Assembly: GCA_032718475.1 (NCBI GenBank)
Contig: JAUCBJ010000769.1
Location: 1 to 30,534 of the forward strand
DNA from: Nemertoderma westbladi
Taxonomy: Eukaryota; Xenacoelomorpha; Nemertodermatida; Nemertodermatidae
Length of the DNA stretch: 30,534 nt
Direction of reading: 5' to 3'
Shown: one piece after another, positions 18,179 through 27,604 of the stretch
Numbering within the stretch: the stretch's first letter is position 1
How the letters are laid out: each line of letters begins with the position of its first letter
The notes under the pieces: generated by a model
Database searches by the model: none
The model's input: the letters and a program-made list of their open reading frames with translations, nothing else
What the model was told of the DNA's origin: nothing
Position numbers and translations under genes: made by a program

Positions 18179-19530
18179 CTAGGAGGTTATGTGCGCAAAC
18201 ATATCTAGTAGCACACTGTGACGAATTGAGTGAGGAATAGTGTACTTTTGAAGAATGTTCGAGATATAATAATACTGATATTGGCCTTTGGTTGACATTG
18301 GATCAGGTTTTTTGTGATTACATATTAATTGCTTAATATTATAACGATGAGTCGCTATTGACGTCAGTGCCGGTAGGCCTTCTTCCCAGGCATTCAGTTG
18401 ATAGTTTTGAAAAGCTTTACAGTTCCTGTATCCTGAGACATGCTTAAAGAGTACATTATGGTATAAATATTGGATCTTATGATTTGGACTGTTGAGGGTA
18501 TTATATATGAAGCGGCATCTCTCAAGGTTTATATGTTTGACAGGATCTGTAATGTCGAAGAGATTAAGCAAAACTTCGTTTGAGATGTAGTTGCCGGTTC
18601 TAGCTAGTCCTCTCATCGCTTTCCATAGTTGGATTGATATATCTTTGGTGTCAGTGTTACTCAGGATTGAGCATCCATATAAGATAGACGGAATGCACAC
18701 TAAGTTCCAGATTTTTGACGTCACTGACAGTGGTACATTGTCTACTGCGAAGCCTCTATTATTTATTCGGCTGACGGAGGTCCATATTTTAGTTATAAAG
18801 TGTAACTTTAGGTTGTTTGAGGTTGCCGGTAGTGGTAGTCCCATGTACGAGCATTTTGCAGTTGCTGGTAGACGGAGTCCTTCTAGATAAATGCATCCGT
18901 TGGTGTCTGTAGTCCCTTTTGTCGTAATATGTAGATAATGTGACTTCTTAAGATTGACTAGGTTATGTAGTGCAAAGTAATTGTTACAGATTTGCATCAT
19001 GTCTATCAGGTCTGATTGTATATTAGCGAGGAGAAATATGTCATCGGCATAACTTATAACGCAGTATGATTCATCGTTCATATGTATTCCTAGTTTGCTA
19101 TTGCCAAGATCTATGATAAGGTCGCGTAGGTAGAAGTTAAATAGTACAGCTGATAGGACTCCACCCTGTCGAACTCCTTGTAGCAACCGGATTCTTTGTT
19201 TGATAATTTGATTTCCATTCTTTAGGATGGCAATTGAACGTGTGTAGTATGAGAATAATGATTGTATGAGGTCTCTATCTTATCTAGAGCTTATCAAATA
19301 GTTTGTTATAATCTATCTTATCAAAGGCTGATTGTAGGTCTATTGATAAGGCATATATGTCTGATCCTCCTTTGTTGTAGTATCTAATGAGGCTCTCGAT
19401 AACAGAATGTGCAGTTTCTGAGCTTATTTGTTTCTTGTATCCAAACTGTAGATCAGTAGTTGTAAGTTTAGCTAATTCTGGTAGTAGTATTTGTTCCTAT
19501 AGTTTAGCTATAATCGTTATTATTGAGATT
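18179..19530 (-). pseudogene. LINE E reverse transcriptase, C-terminal part (broken)
   Basis: Continues the RT after the LINE D insertion. It starts with CGISIITIIAKL, then an in-frame TAG near 19498, then ALSIDLQSAFDKIDYNKLF with the first catalytic Asp (about 19350). A frameshift or stop near 19272 follows. The open part from about 19278 encodes LLQGVRQGGVLSAVLFNFY and SYADDIFLLA (catalytic Asp pair), then the thumb and a C-terminal domain ending at 18179. Motif order and spacing are normal for a LINE RT once the breaks are ignored. Confidence 0.88.
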
Positions 19531-19542
19531 CCGCAATATCTA
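19531..19542. repeat. Target-site duplication of LINE D, left copy
   Basis: CCGCAATATCTA, identical to 22290-22301 on the other side of the element. It lies inside the LINE E RT frame, encoding part of the YCGISI motif. Confidence 0.93.
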
Positions 19543-22289
19543 CTACTACTACTACTACTACTAGGATCGGCATGCTGCATTGCAGCTGCATTTTTAAGAA
19601 TGCTGTGCCGGCTTGTCAACAAAATTGCACCGCCACAACTCCCTATCACCCATGACATTTGCTAGATCATCCGCATCTTTAAGGCCAGTGTCCTTTAAGA
19701 TGCGTCTCAGGAAAGTCATGGGCTGTCCACCATGCTTATTCACTCCATGAGGCTGCCAAAGTACAAGATTATGCACTGGCTGGTCCTCACGGCGAAAGCA
19801 ATGTCCTGCAAAGCGGAGGCGATTTTGTTCTAGTGTCAAGCTTGGGGGAACCAATGAGACACCTCCAATGTTATATAGTGTCTGGTTGGAGATGTGTGCA
19901 TTGTACTTGACACAATGTACCCGGCGTAGCATTCTTGTGAATGTGCCATCCAGAGATTTGGTGTCCTCAGCAGTTAGAGCCCAGCATGGACTCCCGTAGA
20001 GGAGTACTGGAACTACTGCTGCTCTAAATAATCGGACCTTAAGTTTCCGATTAATTCTAGGTGACTTCCAAATCCTGGAAAGCCTATTCAAGGCTGCCCA
20101 TGCCTTTCCCTTACGTATTCGAAGGTCCTCACCTGACTTCCGGATCCATGATCCCAGGTAACAGAAGTCGTCCACATGCTCAAGCATACCATCCTTTGAG
20201 CTTATGCTCATCCGATCAGAGACTTGCTGAGGACTTTCAAAGTTGACTGTCAGAATTTTGGTCTTTCTGGAGTTAATAAAAAGACCAACACTAGAAGCAG
20301 CATGTTCTAATGAGCTGAGGAGCCGCTGGGCTCCCTCTAATGATTCTGAGAGTACTCCTAAGTCATCAGCAAAGTCTAGATCAGTTAGGTACTTGGCAGG
20401 ATTTCCTCGACTTCTGGAGCCAGTAGGTGGAGTTATCATCACCCCATCATCATTATGATGATCTAAGGACATGTGTAGAACATAGTCAACCACAATAATG
20501 AACAAGAATGGTGCAAGTGTGTTTCCTTGGAGGACGCCCCATAACACTTCAAATGGTTCTGTGTCACCGTCAACAGTAGACACAAATGTTGTCGAACCAT
20601 CGTATACTGATCTGATTGCTGCAATAATTTCATCAGGAATCCCATATAATGAAAGTATGCTGAACATACGTGAGCGAGAGACTGAATCAAAGGCCTTGAA
20701 GAAGTCAACAAAGATAACAGCCAGATGCCTGTCTTTCTTTTTTGATAACTCTTCAATTATCCTTCTAAGTGCCAAAATGGGCTCCATGGTCCCACGACCT
20801 TTACGGAACCCATTCTGATTTCCACGTAGCAGTCTCTCAATGGGATCCCTGATGCGATTTAATAGAATTCTATTGTATAGTTTTGCAGCAATCGAGATCA
20901 ATGAGATTCCCCGAAAAGAACCATAGAGTGTTAGGTTGCCCTTCTTAGGAACTGGCACCAACTTATTTGTTTTCATTTCTTGTGGGACTCTTGTTGTACG
21001 GTACATGTCTACTATGATAGGATAGATGAGCTTTAAACACTCAGGTATTTTAAAGACCTCAGGGGGAACACCATCTACTCCACTGGCACGATTGGTCTTA
21101 ATGCTCTTTGCAGCAGCCTTCACTTCTGCAAAGGAGATATCGCCAATGGGAATATCTGGGAGTACAGACTCAGACACTTTTACTTCTATAAAGTTATCAG
21201 GCAATACCCTGTCATTATTGAGGAGCTTTTCAAAGTGGGCTTTCCAACCATTGAGGCGATCGGCTGGTGATTCAGCCTTAACCTTGGTGGTTGGTTGGCT
21301 TTTCCGCCCAGTAAGCAGATTGATCGATTTCCATGCCTGGGATGATTGCCTGCTGTCGTCAGCATCATTGATGGCATCAACCTGTTGGTTTATTAGCTCC
21401 TGTAGATTAACAGAGTACTGCCTGTTCAGGGACCTAGATGCAGCTTTAACTGCATTCTTGGCCGCTGTAGTCTGTTTGAGTCGGGACTCTTTCTGCGCCT
21501 TATGAAGGTCATTTCGGCACTTCTGAATTTTGTTGTCAGTCCAGGGGGCCCTTTTCCTGTTTCGAGGGTATACAGGAACTGTTTCTGCAGCTGCTAACTT
21601 AACTGCTTCTGTAAAGGCAGTATAGCCCTCACAGTGATCTGCCGCCTCAGAGGCAAGAGCCTCATACCTGTTGCTCAGCTGTAGTGTGAAGCTGGATCTC
21701 ACACTTGGCTGTTGCAACAGAGAGGACCAGTCATGCCGTGGCAAGGCAGATTTCGTTGTTCTGCTAGCACGCAGACTAAGTCTTACCTTGGCCACAATAA
21801 GGCGGTGATCACTGGAGAAGGGTCGAAGTGTAAATGCATTACAGTCTTGTATAGAGCTCCTGTATTTCCTACGAAACAGAATATGGTCTATCTGGGACTT
21901 GTGACCACTGGGTCCACTATGAGTCCATAGCTTTCCAGTTCGCTTCTTGAACTGGGTTCCAGCCGAAAACAATCCTTTTCCAGAGATAAAATCCTGAAGA
22001 TGGACAGAATTTCGGTTAACACTATTGCTATAGACCCAGGGCGATGTAGGTGATTGATGCAGACTTGCATTAAAGTCTCCCAGGAATGTTAAGAATGCAT
22101 GCTGATCCACTCCATCAGTTGCTGCTTGTAGATTGTGGTAGAAATTTTCCACCTCCTCTACAGGGGCAACACTAGTTGGAGAGTAGCACACAATCAGAAC
22201 CACCTTAGGAAACTTCTTAGCCAGTCTTCCAGAACATGAGAAGTGGCAACGGATGATGCGGTTAGAGATTTGGTCTATTTTGTCCAATG
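19543..22289 (-). mobile_element. LINE D, RTE-like element nested in LINE E
   Basis: 2747 bases bounded by a perfect 12-bp target duplication. The 3' end carries (CTA)7 on the plus strand at 19543-19563, i.e. a (TAG)n tail. The 5' end falls inside the endonuclease domain, so the copy is 5'-truncated. The 3' UTR is only about 50 bases including the tail. It is almost identical to LINE C, showing recent activity of the family. Confidence 0.95.
19594..22287 (-). CDS. LINE D endonuclease-reverse transcriptase, N-terminally truncated
   Basis: 897 codons, open throughout but lacking the first part of the endonuclease, including the Asn and Glu catalytic motifs; the apparent TTG start is simply the truncation point. 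Present are LGDFNA (69-73), SQIDHIL (131-137) and SSDHRL (158-163). The linker runs to about 385. RT motifs: ASGVDGVPPE (401-410), GSFRGISLIS (456-465), NGFRKGRG (492-499), VIFVDFFKAFD (524-534), GVLQGNTLAPF (584-594) and DFADD (638-642). The C-terminal domain ends KPAQHS. The RT is RTE-like (short 3' UTR, microsatellite tail, single ORF), and I see no ORF1. RT catalysis could be intact but the element is not autonomous. Confidence 0.92.
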   Translation of the reverse strand: MDKIDQISNRIIRCHFSCSGRLAKKFPKVVLIVCYSPTSVAPVEEVENFYHNLQAATDGVDQHAFLTFLGDFNASLHQSPTSPWVYSNSVNRNSVHLQDFISGKGLFSAGTQFKKRTGKLWTHSGPSGHKSQIDHILFRRKYRSSIQDCNAFTLRPFSSDHRLIVAKVRLSLRASRTTKSALPRHDWSSLLQQPSVRSSFTLQLSNRYEALASEAADHCEGYTAFTEAVKLAAAETVPVYPRNRKRAPWTDNKIQKCRNDLHKAQKESRLKQTTAAKNAVKAASRSLNRQYSVNLQELINQQVDAINDADDSRQSSQAWKSINLLTGRKSQPTTKVKAESPADRLNGWKAHFEKLLNNDRVLPDNFIEVKVSESVLPDIPIGDISFAEVKAAAKSIKTNRASGVDGVPPEVFKIPECLKLIYPIIVDMYRTTRVPQEMKTNKLVPVPKKGNLTLYGSFRGISLISIAAKLYNRILLNRIRDPIERLLRGNQNGFRKGRGTMEPILALRRIIEELSKKKDRHLAVIFVDFFKAFDSVSRSRMFSILSLYGIPDEIIAAIRSVYDGSTTFVSTVDGDTEPFEVLWGVLQGNTLAPFLFIIVVDYVLHMSLDHHNDDGVMITPPTGSRSRGNPAKYLTDLDFADDLGVLSESLEGAQRLLSSLEHAASSVGLFINSRKTKILTVNFESPQQVSDRMSISSKDGMLEHVDDFCYLGSWIRKSGEDLRIRKGKAWAALNRLSRIWKSPRINRKLKVRLFRAAVVPVLLYGSPCWALTAEDTKSLDGTFTRMLRRVHCVKYNAHISNQTLYNIGGVSLVPPSLTLEQNRLRFAGHCFRREDQPVHNLVLWQPHGVNKHGGQPMTFLRRILKDTGLKDADDLANVMGDRELWRCNFVDKPAQHS

Positions 22290-22301
22290 CCGCAATATCT
22301 A
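22290..22301. repeat. Target-site duplication of LINE D, right copy
   Basis: CCGCAATATCTA, matching 19531-19542. The next base differs on each side (C left, G right), so the duplication is exactly 12 bp unless the terminal CTA is shared with the tail. Confidence 0.93.
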
Positions 22302-24074
22302 GTAGGTGTTAGTCTGGCATTTGGGGACGTTGGTTTTGATACAGGTGATAGTAGGTTAATACACATGCTCTGTGGGCATAGTCCCGTGGAACGGATATTA
22401 TTGAAAATATTGGCGATGTAGTTATGCATTACTTCAGATGGGCATTGCTGAAGGCATTCCGCTCGAATATTATGTATGTCCACTGATTTTCTCTTGTTTA
22501 GGGATGTAATCGACTCTTTAATGTCGAGAGAGGTTACCATTTTCATTGGTCGTCCATCTTGAGGTTTGGTGGTGGGAAGTGGTTGTATAGTTGTATTACT
22601 ATTAAAGGTTGTCAGGTATTCCGAGTGAAGTGTTTCAAATTTATCATCGGGTACTAAGCTGTTTAGCTGGGGATGTTTAACTAGTCTCCAGAATTCGTTG
22701 GGGTTAGATGAACATGATTCTGCTAAGTCATGGATATGTTGGAAGTAATTTGATCTCTCTATTTTGGTTTGTGAGTGTTGATATTCTAGTTTGGATCTGA
22801 AGTATTTCTGGTAATATTTGCAATGTGGGTCTCTAGATCCACCATTTTTAGTCCACTGAACTTTAGCTTCATCATGGTTTTTCTTTAATTCTCCAATGGT
22901 GTCGTTTGATGTATTGGGTCTGTGATGCTTAATGGTGCGCTTTGGTTTAGCATAGACAGAGGGGATGTATTGTTTGGCAGCACTTGATATTGTGTCTGTT
23001 AGTGTTTGTAGCATATGTTCTGCTACTTATTTTCCACTGTGTTCATCATGAAATACGTAATAAGTAAGATGCTCTTCTATGTATGACTTGTAGTCTCTGA
23101 GTTGACTATCGGTTGCCTTCATGAAGAGATATGTCGGATTTTTCCATTTTCTCTTTGATAGCCTTGCTGGAAGATGTTTCTGAACCAAATCAAAAGTGCT
23201 GGTGATTGGAGTGTGATCAGACAAATTATCATGAGAAAGTTTATGTACTTCACATTCGACTAGGTTTTTATTTAGCCCCTGCGTGTTAAATATGTGATCT
23301 ATATATGTGGAATCCCTTTTGGAGTTGAAATAGTATGTTGCTTCTGGACCTTTTGTTTGTTGACAAAAGTCTGTGATGGTGAAGTCATGTTTCATTATGA
23401 TAGTATCCTGGAAGATTTCTCCAAATTGGGATGTTTTGCTTGATCTTCTACATGTGGGTTGTTGTCTTTGGATTGCTCCATTTATATCGCCAATAATTAT
23501 AACCTCGTGACCGGTATTGACTGCGTCGTCTGTTATTGCATCTAGACTTGCGCATGATTTTATGTATTGTTCTTTGTCATTTGGTTTTTTGTTATTGGCT
23601 GGTAAGTATACTCCTACTATGACAATTTCTGTGTCACTGAACTCGTTAATTTTGATTCCAGTGATACGATCGCTATGAATAACTATGTTCTGGCAGTTTG
23701 GTATGAGCTCATCTTTAATGAATAGTGCAATTCCTCCTTCTCCGCGTTTCCTATTAATATTTGGGGTTTCCATCTCGGTAGCGCATTTATATTGAATACA
23801 TGAATATTTGGGACAAGTTTTCTTCCGTTTGAGATAAAATTCTGCTTGTCTAGGGGAGAGCCAGTGTTCTTGGACTGCTAGTACATCCAGGGAGTTTGTT
23901 GTTAGAAAATCTGAGATGTAACTTTTGTTGCGTATGTATCCTTTGCAATTGAAAGTCCCTACTCTAAGTGATTTCTTGACATTCGGATTTAATATCGGTT
24001 GACTTTTGGAACTTTGATCATGGTGCGACTGCGAGTATGTATTATGGAGAGGTTTGTGGATTGACTTAAAAGTT
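22302..24074 (-). pseudogene. LINE E ORF2: endonuclease and N-terminal RT, interrupted
   Basis: The frame is open from the overlap with the end of ORF1 (ACT TTT AAG, 24073-24065) down to 23030. It then has one TAA (23027-23029) and continues in the same frame into the RT until the LINE D insertion at 22301. The endonuclease starts RVGTFNCKGYIRNKSY, then DVLAVQEHWL (catalytic Glu), RGEGGIALFI, IIIGDINGA, TYIDHIF and LSDHTPI. After the stop, the linker and SLNKRKSVDIHNIRAE lead to LTPTRYCGIS, where D is inserted. There is no AUG before the ATG at 23773, which is already inside the endonuclease, so this ORF also needs recoding or reinitiation after ORF1. Confidence 0.87.
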
Positions 24075-26306
24075 GGTTCTTGTCAGATATTCTCCGTTAC
24101 GTTGGGTACGTTGTTGATATGGTTCTTGATATGTTCTATTTCTCCACTGCCTTGAGTCTCCGTTGTTGCGATGTGTATAATGATTAGCGGACTCTGATGT
24201 ATATAGATCACAATTTATCCTGCTCCGCGTGTCTGTGTAACGCGTTCCGGGTGGTTTGAATTGACTTTGCTGTTTATCACTGTAGTTTCTAGATTGATAG
24301 TGGTTTCTGTTGGAATTATTTCCCATTTGCCATCGACTATTTACTGGGTTGCTTCCGTTTTCTACTGCTCTGCTGTCCACGCTGTTGTAAGGGGTTGACT
24401 GTCTAGATTGTCTGTGATTATTATTGATGGAGTTTCGGTGATGTTGTTGATTGTATGTAGAGTCTGGTCTGGTATAGGATTGTGTTGAGTGCTCATGTAA
24501 TTGTCCGTAATTATTGTTGATGGAGTTTCGGTAATGTTGTTGATTGTATGTAGAGTCTGGTCTGGTATAGGATTGTGATGAGTGCTCATTTACTCTAATA
24601 TGATGGCCAGGCCACATTGCTTTCTGGGTGTAAGTACTTAGATCGTCCCGAGTGACAGTTATCGTCACTTCTTTCTCATAGCCGCGAGTTCCTTTGACAT
24701 ATACGTTTACAGGCCGTGTGCCAGTTTGCTTAAAGCAATATTGTGATATGCTGACTGAATTAGTGCTTGGTGGAAGCCCGGTGACTCGTATAGTTTCAGT
24801 TCCATGAGTTCCATTTTGTTGAGAGTAGTGGTTCTTTAGGTTTGTTTCATCGGTCGTTGAGCACCCTTGTCGAGTACGAGTGTGTTTTTCAGAGGACATC
24901 TGTGGTAAATTACTGGTTTCACTACTTTGAGGGCATAGTTTGTTGGACTCAGTGCTTCCTGATCCTAAGTTATTCTGTATTAGCTTGTTGAGTAGTTGGT
25001 TTTGTTCTCGTATTAGGAGTGCTATTTTGGACTCGTTATCTAGCTCCTCATATGTATTGTGGGTTGGGATTTCGTATGGTTTATGTTTGTTTGTCACAGA
25101 GGATACGGGGGCAGCTTCTCGGCGCTGGGGATTCTTCCACGAATGTTTACTGTTTAACACCTCATCAATTGAGTTTGGGTTGGGTAAAGTGATGAGTGGG
25201 TCTATTGTTGTTATTTCAGACTCTGAATCGATTGTACTGAAAGTGCATTCATCTACTATTTCAAAAACAGTTGTGGATGTGTCTGTCGTATTGTTGACTG
25301 GCTCTTGGATTGGATCTAAATTTTTACTCAAGGTCTCTTCTAGATCCGGTCCTGCTTGCGTGTTCGGTTCTATGATTCCCATGGTGATTTGACTTTTGGT
25401 TGGCTGTTCTGTTTTTCCTCTTCGATGAGTTTCTTTGGGCTTGGCTTTATGTTGCTTAGATTTATTTACAGTTTTGTTTCTATTTGATTTGTTGGCTAGG
25501 TGATCTGTCAAGTTAGGTGTTAGTTCGTCGTTGGTTACGGTATCCCTGTCTGTGTGCTCACTACTGATTAATAGCATCGATGAATGATCTTTTATTGTTT
25601 CCTCCAAGTTTGCAACTCGATCATTTAACACGGTTCTTTCCAAGGATATGGTTTTCACTTCCATTTGGAGTTTGGTAACTAGATCCATGAGTTCGAAGAA
25701 CCCGAATGGTTCAATCGTACTTGTATTTATTCTTTTTTTGAGTGTGTTGCTTATTTCACGATTTTCTAGTGATAGTGTGAATTCTGCGACGTCGAGTGAT
25801 AATTCGTGGATAGATTTCCTGTTGTAGGTTGAGCACTTCACCCCAATGGTTGTTCCAAGTAGTTCTGTCTTTATGTCGCTGAACAGCATTTTTTGGAGTC
25901 GTTGTAGGCATTCAAATCCAAGCGAGGTTAGTTGTCTAGCAAAATCTTCCTTGGGATTTTGTAAAATCATTGCGTTCCGCACTATTGAGATAAATTCTAG
26001 CGAGGTGTTGGAACGTTTCACATCTTGATCGAAGTTATCTATGGTGTAATTAGATGGTCGGGTATGTTGAGTTTGGTTATCTGTTTCTTTTGTATAACCT
26101 TTTGGTTGATTAGAAAGCCTGACTGATTTTTTGTTACTCTTTGTTACATTGTTTTCTTGCAATCTCACTGTGTGGTTTCCATGATGATCTCGCTTTGTAG
26201 GGGGACATTGGATATCAAGTGGGTCTCTCGTTGTAGGGGGGCGTTTGATATGTAGTTGTTCGCTGGATGGTCTAAGGCAGTTGGATTTCGTATACAAATA
26301 AATATT
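24066..26306 (-). CDS. LINE E ORF1 protein (743-residue open frame without an early AUG)
   Basis: The frame opens after a TAG (26309-26307). Its first 100 or so codons lack AUG; a TTG at 26297 is only nominal. Visible features: a basic, Thr/Asn-rich N terminus; a coiled coil at about 198-238 (FFELMDLVTKLQMEVKTI, then ERTVLNDRVANLEETI); a long polar, low-complexity middle; an RRM-like region at about 498-568 ending MWPGHHIRVNE, like other LINE ORF1 proteins; then a Gln/Asn/Tyr-rich tail with two copies of a 31-residue repeat (569-630). It ends ThrAsnPhe-stop. Role inferred: nucleic-acid-binding RNP protein. Its N-terminal end overlaps the protease frame at 26272. The long intact frame contrasts with the broken RT. 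Confidence 0.7.
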   Translation of the reverse strand, partial: NIYLYTKSNCLRPSSEQLHIKRPPTTRDPLDIQCPPTKRDHHGNHTVRLQENNVTKSNKKSVRLSNQPKGYTKETDNQTQHTRPSNYTIDNFDQDVKRSNTSLEFISIVRNAMILQNPKEDFARQLTSLGFECLQRLQKMLFSDIKTELLGTTIGVKCSTYNRKSIHELSLDVAEFTLSLENREISNTLKKRINTSTIEPFGFFELMDLVTKLQMEVKTISLERTVLNDRVANLEETIKDHSSMLLISSEHTDRDTVTNDELTPNLTDHLANKSNRNKTVNKSKQHKAKPKETHRRGKTEQPTKSQITMGIIEPNTQAGPDLEETLSKNLDPIQEPVNNTTDTSTTVFEIVDECTFSTIDSESEITTIDPLITLPNPNSIDEVLNSKHSWKNPQRREAAPVSSVTNKHKPYEIPTHNTYEELDNESKIALLIREQNQLLNKLIQNNLGSGSTESNKLCPQSSETSNLPQMSSEKHTRTRQGCSTTDETNLKNHYSQQNGTHGTETIRVTGLPPSTNSVSISQYCFKQTGTRPVNVYVKGTRGYEKEVTITVTRDDLSTYTQKAMWPGHHIRVNEHSSQSYTRPDSTYNQQHYRNSINNNYGQLHEHSTQSYTRPDSTYNQQHHRNSINNNHRQSRQSTPYNSVDSRAVENGSNPVNSRWQMGNNSNRNHYQSRNYSDKQQSQFKPPGTRYTDTRSRINCDLYTSESANHYTHRNNGDSRQWRNRTYQEPYQQRTQRNGEYLTRTNF
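24407..24592. repeat. 93-bp tandem duplication inside LINE E ORF1
   Basis: Copies at 24407-24499 and 24500-24592 differ at several bases and keep the frame. Each encodes 31 residues including QSYTRPDSTYNQQH and RNSINNN. It lengthens the polar C-terminal tail. Confidence 0.9.
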
Positions 26307-26655
26307 CTACCCCTGTATAATTGGTGGGGCGTGTTAACTGCTCCAAAGAAACCTCATTATGATGGACCACCTTAACATTTTTTAGGCATTGGGAAATCCA
26401 CTCCCTGGCCCCTTCACTGTCATTATGTATAGTGGATATTTCATCTTTGCCTAGTGCGATAGCAAGGGTATATAGGCACACGTATACCCCGCAGTCCCAA
26501 TTGTTGTATTGTTTGGCAAAGTTGTTGTACCTAGAGCTAGCTTGCCACTTTCCCACAGAATCGGTTTTCCAGGGATTGCTTTTATCAATTTCTAAACCGT
26601 CTTGCTTCCACAACTCTACACAAACCAACTGAACAACAGGTAATAAAGGCAACAG
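26272..26655 (-). pseudogene. Ulp1/SENP-like (C48) cysteine protease C-terminal fragment
   Basis: About 126 codons ending in TAG at 26272. NNFAKQYNNWDCGVYVCLYT contains the Gln (oxyanion) and nucleophilic Cys of the SUMO-protease signature Q-x-N-x-x-DCG, with the usual preceding Trp-containing segment. The His and Asp of the triad should lie upstream but are not seen: the frame stops at a TAA just above 26655. A possible 63-base intron (26691-26629) would extend the frame by about 20 residues, still without a clear HW motif. It overlaps ORF1 of LINE E by about 35 bases in another frame. Ulp1-like proteases are known in some LINEs (NeSL-1) and many DNA transposons, so this may be the 5' part of E or an older neighbour. 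Confidence 0.72.
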
Positions 26656-26700
26656 TTATATAAATTAGTAACACATATTGAATATTGTTACTTGGTATTT

Positions 26701-26785
26701 GGCCTGGCCAATGGATGCATCCCAATCAGATGGTATTCTGCCCCACCATTGGCTAATCTATCCTTCCTTGGTATTTATAGCCGAA
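26701..26785 (+). promoter_or_regulatory. Promoter-like cluster: CCAAT boxes and a TATA element
   Basis: CCAAT at 26708-26712 and 26722-26726, inverted CCAAT (ATTGG) at 26748-26752, and TATTTATAG at 26772-26780. Spacing is typical of a polymerase II promoter firing to the right. A GTGAGT splice-donor-like site lies at 26864-26869. No coding sequence follows on the plus strand, so this may be a non-coding first exon, a transposon promoter or chance. Confidence 0.3.
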
Positions 26786-26869
26786 TTCGGGCGTAGTTAC
26801 TAACATTTGTATGCCCGATCGAGTCCCGGAAATACACAAAGGGAGAGGAGCGGCCCTACCCGTGTGAGT

Positions 26870-27604
26870 ATTAGACCAACCTACAGATCGCGACTGAATT
26901 TATTCAGCGCGTACGATATTATTTGTAAAAATGAACACTATTCCTAGTAATATAGTATAAAAGAAGGTCAGTTTGATTATTTTTCTGCAATTAGATCACA
27001 CACACGCGTGTTTTTAGAAAATATTCATACCTCACAAACACATTATTTATTAGTCCTAGTCCCCGGATTTGTACGCTAGTAGGCATTTAGCTAGCAACCC
27101 CACCCCATATAAATCACACCGCGGCAAGTATACGAACGCATATAGTCCATCAGCATCGTTAGGCCTAGTTTAGGATTCGCAGCGCGGGATTTGTTTTGAC
27201 TAGTGTACCTATAACACACTAGTGCCGAAACTAGTAGATTGTTTATTTAGAGTTTATTGTTTTGGTTCTCACGAACAGTAAGAGTATGATTCTACCGTTA
27301 TGATATACTGACTATATACTGACTTAGTGCTATTATAGTATTTACTGTATTTTATGTTGGTACGGTATCTATTACATAATTCACCATGCACTCAATAACA
27401 TAGACTCCAAACTATCACCCAGTTCAGATTCAAGATTTAGGTTCGTCAACCCGAAGACTCCTCTCTCTTGGCTGTTACCTGTAAGGCAGAGCGTTACAAT
27501 AATTCCCTACAGTAGGTCCAATGCTATCAATACCCAACACTTTTTATTTAATATTCCAGTTTTATTTTATCAAAAAACTTTTGTTTGCAACTCTAGTTAA
27601 ATAA
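26870..27604. other. Gene-free stretch with an inverted repeat and a second TATA-like site
   Basis: No ORF of note. TATAAAT at 27108-27114 follows a CACCCC run. ACTAGTGT (27199-27206) and ACACTAGT (27216-27223) form an 8-bp stem around a 9-base loop. Nothing else recognisable. Confidence 0.4.

Larger units (their letters stand above)
17229..26691 (-). mobile_element. LINE E, large older non-LTR element split by LINE D
   Basis: In minus-strand order: a Ulp1-like protease fragment (to 26272), ORF1 (26306-24066), endonuclease and N-terminal RT (24074-22302), LINE D with its target duplication, C-terminal RT (19530-18179), a 3' UTR of about 930 bases, and a pentanucleotide tail (TTTCA)3 at 17229-17243 on the plus strand. 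Removing D and one target copy gives about 6.7 kb. The EN (FNCKGY, QEHWL) and RT (YADD) belong to the Jockey-superfamily type, roughly CR1/L2-like; I do not assign a clade. Several stops and at least one frameshift in the RT show it is dead. The 5' limit is uncertain. Confidence 0.75.

Noticed and set aside
21026-21505. Plus-strand frames across LINE D
   Set aside because: Antisense shadows of the RT frame; the same shadows occur in LINE C.
26816-26828. B-box-like GATCGAGTCCCGG suggesting a tRNA or SINE
   Set aside because: No A box and no cloverleaf-compatible arms nearby.
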